DNA of 64,000 bases from CAIMMJ01 sp037131955 (GTDB lineage: Bacteria; Bacteroidota; Bacteroidia; UBA4408), in the NCBI GenBank assembly GCA_037131955.1, contig JBAXQC010000001.1, forward strand, positions 62,001 through 126,000. Reading direction: 5' to 3'. Position numbers and translations under genes: made by a program. Under the pieces are notes generated by a model. That model made no database searches. It saw only the letters and a list, made by a program, of their open reading frames with translations, and was not told the origin of the DNA. Shown piece after piece: positions 17,408-24,399 of the stretch. Position 1 is the first letter of the stretch; the number at the start of each line of letters is the position of its first letter.

Positions 17408-17415
17408 TAATTCAA

Positions 17416-18396
17416 TCAATGTTTAATAATATAATTTACATAAACATTTTTTGGGCGGGTTTCGTTACCACCCGCATTTGTAGTTGTACCAAATTGAGGT
17501 GTATTCAAATTGCCTTGGGGAGGAAAAGCAAAAGCACCAGTAGAAGTTGTTGTGGCATATTGGACGTGTTGATGGGTATGACTTTTAAGTTCATCTACTT
17601 GCAAACTACCAACATTATTACCTGTATTACCGCCACTATTACTTGATGTTCGTGTAGCTTTATCAGGGTCGTTATTGGCAGTGCCATCTACACCTCTAAC
17701 AAAACGGCCTCTTAAATCAGGCAGATGAAAAGTTGTGCTACCATCACCAGCCCCATAGGCGGTGCCAATTACGGCAAAAAGAGCTGCATAAGTTGTTCTG
17801 GAAACTTGAGATCCATCGCACAATAACCAACCTGTTGGAGCAGTTGTTCCGGTAAAAGCTATTAAACCACCAGCAGGGCCCCCATTGTCATCCGTACCTG
17901 CCACCCAAGTAGTTCCGTTGTGTTTTAGTACTTGGCCGTTTGCACCAGTAGTTTTTAACTCTTCGGCTGTTCTTGCAGAAAAGGCATAAAAAGAAGCAGA
18001 AGCTTGTGAATTGCTAATTAGCGTAAAAGCATCTACTAAGTTTGGCCTAAACTCTACTCTCAGCCATTTGTCTCCGGTGCTCCAATTTATATTGTTAAAT
18101 GTGGTTGGCCCGCTAGAAGAACTTGCATCTCCTTCGCTAAGGCTTAATGTAAATTGTCCGTATGCATCGGTTGTTTTTTGGAAGGTTAATGCCCTAAGTG
18201 TTGCACCTCCGTTGCCTTGCGTAATGGTAATACGGGCTTCTATGGTGGTGTTTGCCACTATTTGGTTGCTGGCATTACGTGCCACTGCCTGAAAGTTTAC
18301 TGCACTGGGAATGTTTTGTGCCTGACAATTGATAGTTGACAATTGATAATTGATAACTAACAATAGTGCGATGATTTTGTAGAAGTGCTTTTTCAT
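17416..18396 (-). CDS. Secreted protein with phage tail-collar domain
   Basis: A 326-residue secreted protein. After the signal peptide comes a domain of about 120 residues (IPSAVNFQAVARNASNQIV onward) shared with the next gene upstream, ending in the segment GQVLKHNGTTWVAGTD. The C-terminal half is a phage tail-collar / microcystin-dependent-protein domain: GLIAFTGTTAPTGWLLCDG, then LPDLRGRFVRGVDG, and a SHTHQH segment near 275. Collar domains form trimers and bind surfaces or glycans. In Bacteroidota this arrangement occurs in secreted surface proteins, not only in phages; no other phage genes are nearby. The signal-peptide region includes NYQLSTINCQ, which is encoded by a TCAATTATCAATTGTCAACT-type DNA repeat. 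Confidence 0.85.
   Translation of the reverse strand: MKKHFYKIIALLLVINYQLSTINCQAQNIPSAVNFQAVARNASNQIVANTTIEARITITQGNGGATLRALTFQKTTDAYGQFTLSLSEGDASSSSGPTTFNNINWSTGDKWLRVEFRPNLVDAFTLISNSQASASFYAFSARTAEELKTTGANGQVLKHNGTTWVAGTDDNGGPAGGLIAFTGTTAPTGWLLCDGSQVSRTTYAALFAVIGTAYGAGDGSTTFHLPDLRGRFVRGVDGTANNDPDKATRTSSNSGGNTGNNVGSLQVDELKSHTHQHVQYATTTSTGAFAFPPQGNLNTPQFGTTTNAGGNETRPKNVYVNYIIKH
18322..18362. repeat. TCAATT-rich repeat read through in the signal-peptide region
   Basis: The plus strand has a run of TGACAATTGATAG / TTGATAATTGATAAC units that resemble the short dispersed TCAATTGTCAATT-type repeats of many bacteroidotal genomes. Here it is in frame and encodes INYQLSTINCQ between the hydrophobic core and the mature protein. 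Confidence 0.5.
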
Positions 18397-18439
18397 TTTT
18401 TAGCTTAGTTTTTATTGTTTACTTTTTAAATTATTTCGT

Positions 18440-18660
18440 TTTTCTTTTAATCCTTAGTTCCCTTTGCTCCGCCGCGGCGGATTCCTTTGCTTCTCTGCTA
18501 CCGCAAGGCTCTTGCCTTGTGGTTTTCCTTTACTTCATGCTGCCACAAGCGGGACGCTTGCGGTAGCGGGGTACTTACCTTTTTTATTTCTATTTGTCCT
18601 TAGTCCCTTTGCTTTGCCTTTGCTTCAGACTAAGGACAGATTGGTGTTAATCCCATTTTA
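18440..18660 (-). repeat. Cassette-boundary hairpin repeat, copy 6 (long form)
   Basis: Minus strand: CAATCTGTCC start, perfect outer stem GTCCTTAGTC / GACTAAGGAC (18637-18596), then a GCTACCGCAAGCG / CTTGTGGCAGC pairing, GGCAAGAGCC and a TCCGCCGCGGCGGA palindrome (18481-18468). It fills the gap between the glycine-rich protein gene and the collar-domain gene. It is the most GC-rich non-coding stretch in the window. Confidence 0.8.
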
Positions 18661-18674
18661 TTTTTAATTTCTTT

Positions 18675-19820
18675 TTATTGATAATATTCTTTGACTATTA
18701 TGACACCAGAACCACCTACACCTGTTGAACTAGAACCGCCAGCACCAATTGAATAGGTATATGTTGCATTTGGTGAAGTTATAAGTGCTTTAATATAGCC
18801 TCCGGCGCCACCTCCACCTCCTGGGCCTGAAGCTGATTTACCACCTCCACCACTACCAGAGTTTGCAATTCCATTTTTTTGAGCCGATTCTGGGTCAGCT
18901 GTAGTTCCGCCTCCGCCTGCACCACCAAAAGGAGTGGCTCCTCCATTGCCTGAATGGTCACTTGTAGAGTTTCTTGAACCTGCTCCTCCAGCGCTACCTG
19001 TAATTGCAACCAAGGTAATTGCTGGTGCATTTACTGTTGTTGTTCCACCTACTCCACCAGTACGACCATTTATATTAGCAGCAGCACCTGCACCGCCGTT
19101 TGCAGTTAATAAACTTGTTCCAAAAGTAGTAGAACTGCCAGAACCTCCAGCAAATGAGGCTGTTGAACCTCCTCCACCTCCACCAACTAACTCAACTTCT
19201 ATATATAACACTCCAGCAGACCTTGCATAAGTTCCGCTACCTGAAGTAAAACGTTGCACTGTTGGCGCAATAAAAGTAGAGCCAGCATCCGTCCCCGCCA
19301 CCCAAGTAGTTCCGTTGTGTTTTAGCACTTGGCCGTTTGTGCCTGTTATATTAACCTTTTCAGCGGTTTTTGCACCAAAGGCATAAAAACTTGCGGTGGC
19401 TTGTGTGTTGCTAATGAGTGTGTAATTATTATCTGCCAATGGGCTAAGGCTTACCTTTATAAATTTGGCACTGCTTGCCCAATCAATGGCTGCAAAGTTA
19501 GCTACTGTACCAGCGGTAACTACTGGCGAGCCTGCACCTATGGCAAAGTTAAATTGTCCGTAAGCATCGGTAGTGGGTGTGTAAACCAAGGTAACCATAA
19601 CAGGGCCACTGCTGCTGCCATCAAGCACTTCTATTTTTACCTGCACATTGGAATTGGTAATAAGCGAGCCTACTGCATTGCGTGCAATGGCTTGGAAGTT
19701 AACAGCGTTGGGGATGGTTTGAGCAACAGCCCCACCCCAACCCTCCCCTAAAGGGAGGGAGAAAACACCTAAATTATAAATTAGAATTGCTGCAATAATT
19801 TTGTTGAGTTTACTTTTCAT
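18675..19820 (-). CDS. Secreted modular protein with glycine-rich C-terminal domain
   Basis: A 381-residue secreted protein, paralogous in its N-terminal half to the collar-domain protein downstream: IPNAVNFQAIARNAVG opens the shared domain and GQVLKHNGTTWVAGTD closes it at about residue 178. The C-terminal half (from about 190) is different: a glycine-rich domain (VELVGGGGGG, GGAGGGG, SGGGGKSASGPGGGGGAGG) ending GGSGVIIVKEYYQ, like the glycine-rich domain of phage tail and surface proteins. The signal peptide is interrupted by SLPLGEGWGGAVAQ, the translation of a CCCTTTAGGGGAGGG-type DNA repeat. Probable surface-displayed protein; ligand unknown. Confidence 0.8.
   Translation of the reverse strand: MKSKLNKIIAAILIYNLGVFSLPLGEGWGGAVAQTIPNAVNFQAIARNAVGSLITNSNVQVKIEVLDGSSSGPVMVTLVYTPTTDAYGQFNFAIGAGSPVVTAGTVANFAAIDWASSAKFIKVSLSPLADNNYTLISNTQATASFYAFGAKTAEKVNITGTNGQVLKHNGTTWVAGTDAGSTFIAPTVQRFTSGSGTYARSAGVLYIEVELVGGGGGGSTASFAGGSGSSTTFGTSLLTANGGAGAAANINGRTGGVGGTTTVNAPAITLVAITGSAGGAGSRNSTSDHSGNGGATPFGGAGGGGTTADPESAQKNGIANSGSGGGGKSASGPGGGGGAGGYIKALITSPNATYTYSIGAGGSSSTGVGGSGVIIVKEYYQ
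19729..19762. repeat. CTCCCCTAAAGGGAG palindromic repeat inside a signal peptide
   Basis: CCTCCC-CTAAA-GGGAGG at about 19742-19759, flanked by CCCCACCCC, matches the widespread CTCCCTTTAGGGGAGGGTTGGGG-type interspersed palindrome of Bacteroidota. Here it is read in frame as LPLGEGWGGA between the hydrophobic core and the mature N-terminus. Confidence 0.6.
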
Positions 19821-19962
19821 GCTATTGTTTATTTGTTTACTAGAATATTTTGTTATTTGAATTTATTTTTTTGTTCGTTTATACTGATTGCAAATTGTAA
19901 TGTTTAAAGCTAATTTAATTGTATGATGCTATTCATGTTTGCTTTGATTTAAAATTTATTAC

Positions 19963-19970
19963 CAAATTTA
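19963..19970 (-). promoter_or_regulatory. Possible -7 promoter box for the glycine-rich protein gene
   Basis: TAAATTTG on the minus strand fits TAnnTTTG exactly, about 140 bases ahead of the start codon. No TTG at the right distance was found upstream, so this is a weak call in AT-rich DNA. Confidence 0.3.
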
Positions 19971-19984
19971 TTATTTATTTTAAT

Positions 19985-20089
19985 TTGCACTGTTATTATT
20001 CTGTTAATTTTATTATACTTGAGTCTAATCAGTTTGTCAATCTGAGATTGACTTGTGGCAGTTCGTAGTCAGAGACTACGAACAACTTA
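19985..20089 (-). repeat. Cassette-boundary hairpin repeat, copy 4
   Basis: Minus strand: AAGTTG, hairpin GTTCGTAGTC-TCT-GACTACGAAC (20083-20061), second hairpin GTCAATCTCAGATTGAC (20052-20036), then CTGATTAGACTCAAG and AT-rich tail. The C-to-T change in one arm is matched by G-to-A in the other, so pairing is kept. The repeat begins at the stop codon of a truncated gene. Confidence 0.9.
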
Positions 20090-20419
20090 GGCAAAGCTTG
20101 TTCCATCGTAATTAAAACCTACGTTGGTTCCATCTGCATCAATACCTCCATTTACAGGTATTTGAGGATCTTTATCGAGGTAAAATACTAAAGCGTTTGA
20201 TGGGTTAGAACCAGATAAAGCTATATATAAATTATTTGCATCCCAAGTTAGATAAGTAATACCGCCGCCACTTGATTGCTGGTTTTGCCCGTCGGTATGC
20301 ACACCGTATTCGTTGGCAGCTATGATACCATTAATACTTGGAGTATTAAACTGGGCAAATGCAACTTGCACCATAACAGAAAACGTAATTGCAATAAATA
20401 GTTTGAAATTTGTTTTCAT
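20087..20419 (-). pseudogene. Secreted protein truncated at a boundary repeat
   Basis: A 110-residue fragment with a signal peptide (to about VAFAQ) and the start of a beta-rich domain: YGVHTDGQNQQ, TWDANNLYIALSG, VFYLDKDPQIPVNGGIDADG, GFNYDGTSFA. The YIA / LDKD pattern is like the beginning of longer secreted bacteroidotal proteins of several hundred residues, and the fragment stops in the middle of a strand-rich domain. The stop codon is made at the junction GCC-TAA-GTTG where repeat copy 4 starts. It is probably a gene cut by recombination at the repeat, although a naturally short secreted protein is not excluded. Confidence 0.6.
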
Positions 20420-20622
20420 AAATTTTTAATCTTATTACAAAGTTATAATTTTATATGTAATTAAAAACTAATGGTTAAAATTTTTCGATGAATAGTGCTA
20501 TTAACAAGACTAAATTTTAAACATTTTAATAATTGAACTGCACCGTTAAATTATACTGGTAAGAAAAAATGAAAACTAATATCCTCAAAATATCGTTAAA
20601 CTTGGATGTGTAAAAAGAGATG

Positions 20623-21675
20623 TTATACCAATACTATTCCACCATTTTCTTGTTGCAATTGAAATTCTCCAATCACCGATAAGCACTTTTTGTCAATATC
20701 AAACTTTGCCATTAACTCTACTACAACTTCTATTTTATTTGGTTCAATGGCAAGCAAAAGTCCCCCGTTGGTTTGTGGGTCGCATAGCGAAATAAAATCC
20801 AAGCCTTCTAAACCGCTAACATTTTCTTTGTAATTGTTGTAGTTTTTGGTAGTAATATCAGGATAAACAAATTGATTGCAATAATTTTGAGCCGATTGGA
20901 GAATTGGTATTTTACTTTTTTCTATCGCAACAGAAACACCCGAAGCCTTTGTTATTTCGAGCAAATGTCCTAAAAAACCAAAACCTGTTACATCAGTCAT
21001 TGCTGTTACTCCTTCTATTTTTGCAAGTTCAGCGCCAATGCTATTGAGTTGGGTAGAATAATGTAAAAATTCAGCATATTCTATTTCAGAAATCAACCCT
21101 CTTTTTATAGCAGCACTTAATATTCCTAAGCCAAGTGGTTTTGTTAGTAGTAATAAATTTCCAGGTTTTGCACCAGCATTGGTTTTTAAGTTTTTTTTAT
21201 TGACTAAACCATTTACAGCAAGGCCAAAAAAAGGCTCGGAGCTTTCTATAGTATGACCACCAGCCAAAGGTATACCTGCAATTTTGCATACCTCAATTGC
21301 ACCGTTTAAAATTTCTGTGGCGATATTGGGTTCAATTTTTGAAATGGGCCAACCTAAAATACCAATTGCTAAAATAGGATTACCTCCCATTGCATAAACA
21401 TCACTGATAGAATTTGCTGCTGCAATTCTTCCAAAGTCAAACGGATCGTCAACAATTGGAGTAAAAAAATCGGTAGTAGAAATTAAGAAATTTTGTTCGT
21501 CCAATGCAATAACAGCAGCATCGTCGTTTGAAGAATTGCCAACAATTAAATTTGAGAAGGTAGAATTTTGTAGACTGGTATTTTTAATAATTTCTTTTAA
21601 AATAGAATTATCTATTTTGCAACCACAACCGGAAGCCTTGCTAAATTGAGTAAGTTTAATAATTGAATGTTTCAA
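20623..21675 (-). CDS. selD: Selenide, water dikinase (SelD)
   Basis: A 350-residue selenophosphate synthetase: it makes selenophosphate from selenide and ATP for selenocysteine or 2-selenouridine. The active-site segment SGCGCK gives C17 and K20, at the same numbers as in the E. coli enzyme; C17 is an ordinary cysteine codon, not UGA. DDAAVI near 52-57, TTDFFTPIVDDPFDFGRIAA and the glycine-rich DVTGFGFLGH follow. The start is TTG, the only one in frame before an upstream stop, and overlaps the end of the receiver gene by 20 bases, so the two are translated together. No selA, selB or mnmH is nearby. Confidence 0.93.
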   Translation of the reverse strand: MKHSIIKLTQFSKASGCGCKIDNSILKEIIKNTSLQNSTFSNLIVGNSSNDDAAVIALDEQNFLISTTDFFTPIVDDPFDFGRIAAANSISDVYAMGGNPILAIGILGWPISKIEPNIATEILNGAIEVCKIAGIPLAGGHTIESSEPFFGLAVNGLVNKKNLKTNAGAKPGNLLLLTKPLGLGILSAAIKRGLISEIEYAEFLHYSTQLNSIGAELAKIEGVTAMTDVTGFGFLGHLLEITKASGVSVAIEKSKIPILQSAQNYCNQFVYPDITTKNYNNYKENVSGLEGLDFISLCDPQTNGGLLLAIEPNKIEVVVELMAKFDIDKKCLSVIGEFQLQQENGGIVLV

Positions 21676-22015
21676 CTTTTAATTTTAAATCTTCAAAGCT
21701 AACAGGTTTAATTAGAAAAGTAGAATTAGAAATTGCTTCCATTTTAGCAACAAAAGATTTATCGGAATTTCCTGTTAGAAAAAAGATTGGTATAGCAGAA
21801 AATTTTCTAATTTCTTCTGCCGCATCAATGCCATTTTTTGGCCCAATTAAATTTATATCCATTAAAATTAAATCGCTTGGATTATTTTTTACAGCATCAA
21901 TAGTTTCATCAAAAGAGCTAGCAATTGCAGTACAATTACAGCTCATTTTTTCGATGTATTTTTTTACAACAAAGGCAAGAATTGAATCGTCTTCAACAAG
22001 AATAATATTTTTCAT
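21656..22015 (-). CDS. Single-domain response regulator (receiver only)
   Basis: A 119-residue CheY-like receiver with no output domain. D9 and D10 form the acid pocket, D53 in LILMDINL is the phosphorylation site, T81 in FLTGN and K103 in LIKP complete the switch. With the kinase gene 95 bases upstream it forms a two-component pair; signal output must go through another partner or phosphorelay. It overlaps selD by 20 bases. Confidence 0.92.
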   Translation of the reverse strand: MKNIILVEDDSILAFVVKKYIEKMSCNCTAIASSFDETIDAVKNNPSDLILMDINLIGPKNGIDAAEEIRKFSAIPIFFLTGNSDKSFVAKMEAISNSTFLIKPVSFEDLKLKVETFNY

Positions 22016-22110
22016 TTACGTATAATTTAAAGAATAGACAAAAGCAAAAAACTATATTTTGAGCATGTTTTTGTCTGCGAAAGATAGGAATATTTCATGT
22101 TGTAAATATA

Positions 22111-24225
22111 TTAAGAAATTGGATTGCAATTAATTTGGAAATATGCTCCATTTTCATTTTTAAAACTCATGGTGCCCCTAAGTTGTAAAATTAATGCATT
22201 TATCAATTCTAAGCCAATGGAATTACCTTTGTTAAGGGCACTTTCCCAATTAAAACCAATGCCGTTATCCTTGTATATTAAAACGTGGTTTCCATCTAGT
22301 TCTTGCCAAGAGATAAAAATCACAGGTTGTTTTACAGCAGCAAAAGCATATTTTAGAGAATTTGTAATTAACTCATTTAATATTAACCCATAAGTTAAAC
22401 CAACGTTCATGGACATTTCTTTGTCCTCAATTTCAAAATCAACCAAAACATTTTGCACAAATTGATAAGAAGCTAAAATACTTTGCCAAAGATCTCTAAA
22501 ATAATCGCTTACTTTGATGGCAGAAAAATTATCGGTGTTGTATAATTTTTCATGAATTAATGCCATTGATTTAATTCTGGTTTCGCTTTCTTTAAACAAT
22601 TGTTTTGTTGGTTCATCCTTAATAGCTTCGGATTGTAAAAAAAGTAAGCCTGACACAACTGCTAAATTATTTTTTACACGGTGGTGAATTTCTGAAAGCA
22701 GTACCTCTTTTTCGTTGAGCGATTTTAACAATTCAGAATTGGCATGCACCGCTTCTGTGTTGTCTAAAACCATGGAAGCAACGCCTAAAATATTTCCTTC
22801 TGCATCACTTAATTGAGAGTTATACCATTCGCAATGAATAACCTGTCCATTTTTATTTATATTGATATTTGTACTTCTGCTGCCTCCCGTTTTATTTAAC
22901 AATTCTTTCCATACGCTTTCAATTATTTGGGGCTGAACTTTTTTAGGAATAATTATTGAGGCGTGCTTACCCATTATTTCCTCCTTAGTATATCCAAAAA
23001 TTCTTTCGGAAGACTGATTCCACTCCATTACTTCAAAATTTAAGTTCCATTCTATGTAGCCCAGAGGAGTTTGTTTTTGGTAAAGTTGTTGTCTTTGTTC
23101 CCCCAACCTAATAATTGTTTCAAAACTTTTTACTCTGGAAATATCTGTAATCCTTTTTAATTCATAATCTGTTCCTAAAATATTAATTTTTTTAATAGTA
23201 ACGGAAGCCCAAAAACAGTTGCCATTGTTATCTAACCACTCTAGCTCTTCGCTATATTCCTGGCCACTTTCGTATATTCTAGAATATTTATCTAAATCTT
23301 CTGATGATACTGGTTTCTTTCTGAAGGAAGAGGTATTTCTACCAATTATTTGACTTGGGTGCTTAAATCCTAATACCTCAACTGCCTTTTTGTTGCAGTT
23401 TACAATTTTTCTATCGCTAATTGTGCTTAAGAAAACTAAATCAGGCGAAGCATCGTAAAGATTTCTAAAAAATTCTAAATCGTACGTTAGTTTATTTTCT
23501 TTTTCTTTAAAATTGCTAATATCTATTCCGGTAATTAAGTACTTATAGGTTGAATTGGAATTGGAAATGGAATGAATTTTACAAATAAAGGTTAGGTATT
23601 TTCCTAGTTTTGATCTTAAAACTATTTCAGATTCATTAAACAAATTATCAGCTTTTAACTGAGATAATAAATCTCTTGCGGCTCTTTTGCTTTCTGGATG
23701 CATCAAATCTAAACAAGAAAGTCCAAGCACATCAAAATCTCTGTATCCAAGAATTTTTTTAAATGAATTGCTTACAAAGGAATAGTTAAATTTTTCGTCA
23801 AGAAATACTATTATTTCCATAGTATAATCCAGCGAAATAGAAGTTATCTGATGATTAGAACGATAAAAGTTTTCTTCTGATTTTAAAGAATACAAGAATA
23901 AGATTTCATTTTTATTGTCGTCTTTTAAAAAAAGCAAAGAATAAACAATCCAATACCTGTTTCCATTAAAACTTAATTCAAGGGGTTGTTGAAAAACAGT
24001 TGTTTGTTCAGCAATTTTTGTTTCAATAGAACTTATTTGTTCACTATTCAGGTGAATTTTTAGATTAGAGCTATTCCCAAATTTTTCTTTTGCTGTGGGC
24101 GACAATCTAATAATATCTAATTTGGAATTTATAACAAGATAAGCTTCTGCAATTGCCTCCAAAAGTTTTTGAAAAGAATTTGTAGAAATTGAAGAAAGTA
24201 AATTATTATCTAATTTATTTTCCAT
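22111..24225 (-). CDS. Multi-PAS histidine kinase, HisKA_2 type
   Basis: A 704-residue protein without membrane spans, so a cytosolic sensor. Four PAS-like domains can be seen: about 15-115, 130-240 (FLDEKFNYSFVSNSFKKILGY), 250-365 (ASPDLVFLSTISDRKIV) and 380-490 (GYIEWNLNFEVMEWNQSSERIFGY). The dimerisation and phosphotransfer domain has SEIHHRVKNN at 511-520, the HisKA_2 signature with H515 the likely phosphorylated residue. The ATPase domain follows, with N-box NELITNSLKYAF at 617-628 and DNGIGF at 653-658. HisKA_2 kinases often pair with a stand-alone receiver, as here. The signal, possibly redox or light through PAS ligands, cannot be told. Confidence 0.92.
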   Translation of the reverse strand: MENKLDNNLLSSISTNSFQKLLEAIAEAYLVINSKLDIIRLSPTAKEKFGNSSNLKIHLNSEQISSIETKIAEQTTVFQQPLELSFNGNRYWIVYSLLFLKDDNKNEILFLYSLKSEENFYRSNHQITSISLDYTMEIIVFLDEKFNYSFVSNSFKKILGYRDFDVLGLSCLDLMHPESKRAARDLLSQLKADNLFNESEIVLRSKLGKYLTFICKIHSISNSNSTYKYLITGIDISNFKEKENKLTYDLEFFRNLYDASPDLVFLSTISDRKIVNCNKKAVEVLGFKHPSQIIGRNTSSFRKKPVSSEDLDKYSRIYESGQEYSEELEWLDNNGNCFWASVTIKKINILGTDYELKRITDISRVKSFETIIRLGEQRQQLYQKQTPLGYIEWNLNFEVMEWNQSSERIFGYTKEEIMGKHASIIIPKKVQPQIIESVWKELLNKTGGSRSTNININKNGQVIHCEWYNSQLSDAEGNILGVASMVLDNTEAVHANSELLKSLNEKEVLLSEIHHRVKNNLAVVSGLLFLQSEAIKDEPTKQLFKESETRIKSMALIHEKLYNTDNFSAIKVSDYFRDLWQSILASYQFVQNVLVDFEIEDKEMSMNVGLTYGLILNELITNSLKYAFAAVKQPVIFISWQELDGNHVLIYKDNGIGFNWESALNKGNSIGLELINALILQLRGTMSFKNENGAYFQINCNPIS

Positions 24226-24399
24226 TTAGGATAAAATTATTTGGATAAATTTATTAAAATATTTACAAATCCCAAAAATTTATTGATTTATCCATTTAGT
24301 TCGCAAATTATCAATTTTTATTTAATACTTAGGGGCTTTACCACAAACCCCATTTACTATGATATCTTGCACATGTTTTTTTAATGGTTAATTCATTAA

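Noticed and set aside
15364..20089. Boundary repeats as classical integron attC sites
   Set aside because: They form two adjacent hairpins and lack paired RYYYAAC and GTTRRRY boxes; AACCCA and TAGGTT at the two ends of copies 1 and 3 pair only in part and are absent in copy 2. No integron integrase is in the window.
15364..20089. Boundary repeats as simple rho-independent terminators
   Set aside because: The strong stem is followed by TGCTAAAAG on the coding strand with no U-run, and the second hairpin and the AT-rich tail would be unexplained. A weak terminator effect is still possible.
17416..20419. Prophage remnant because of tail-collar and glycine-rich domains
   Set aside because: Both proteins have signal peptides, and no capsid, portal, terminase, lysis or integrase gene is present. 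Such domains occur in secreted bacteroidotal proteins.
20623..21675. SelD as a selenoprotein
   Set aside because: The active-site residue is encoded by TGT (cysteine), not TGA.
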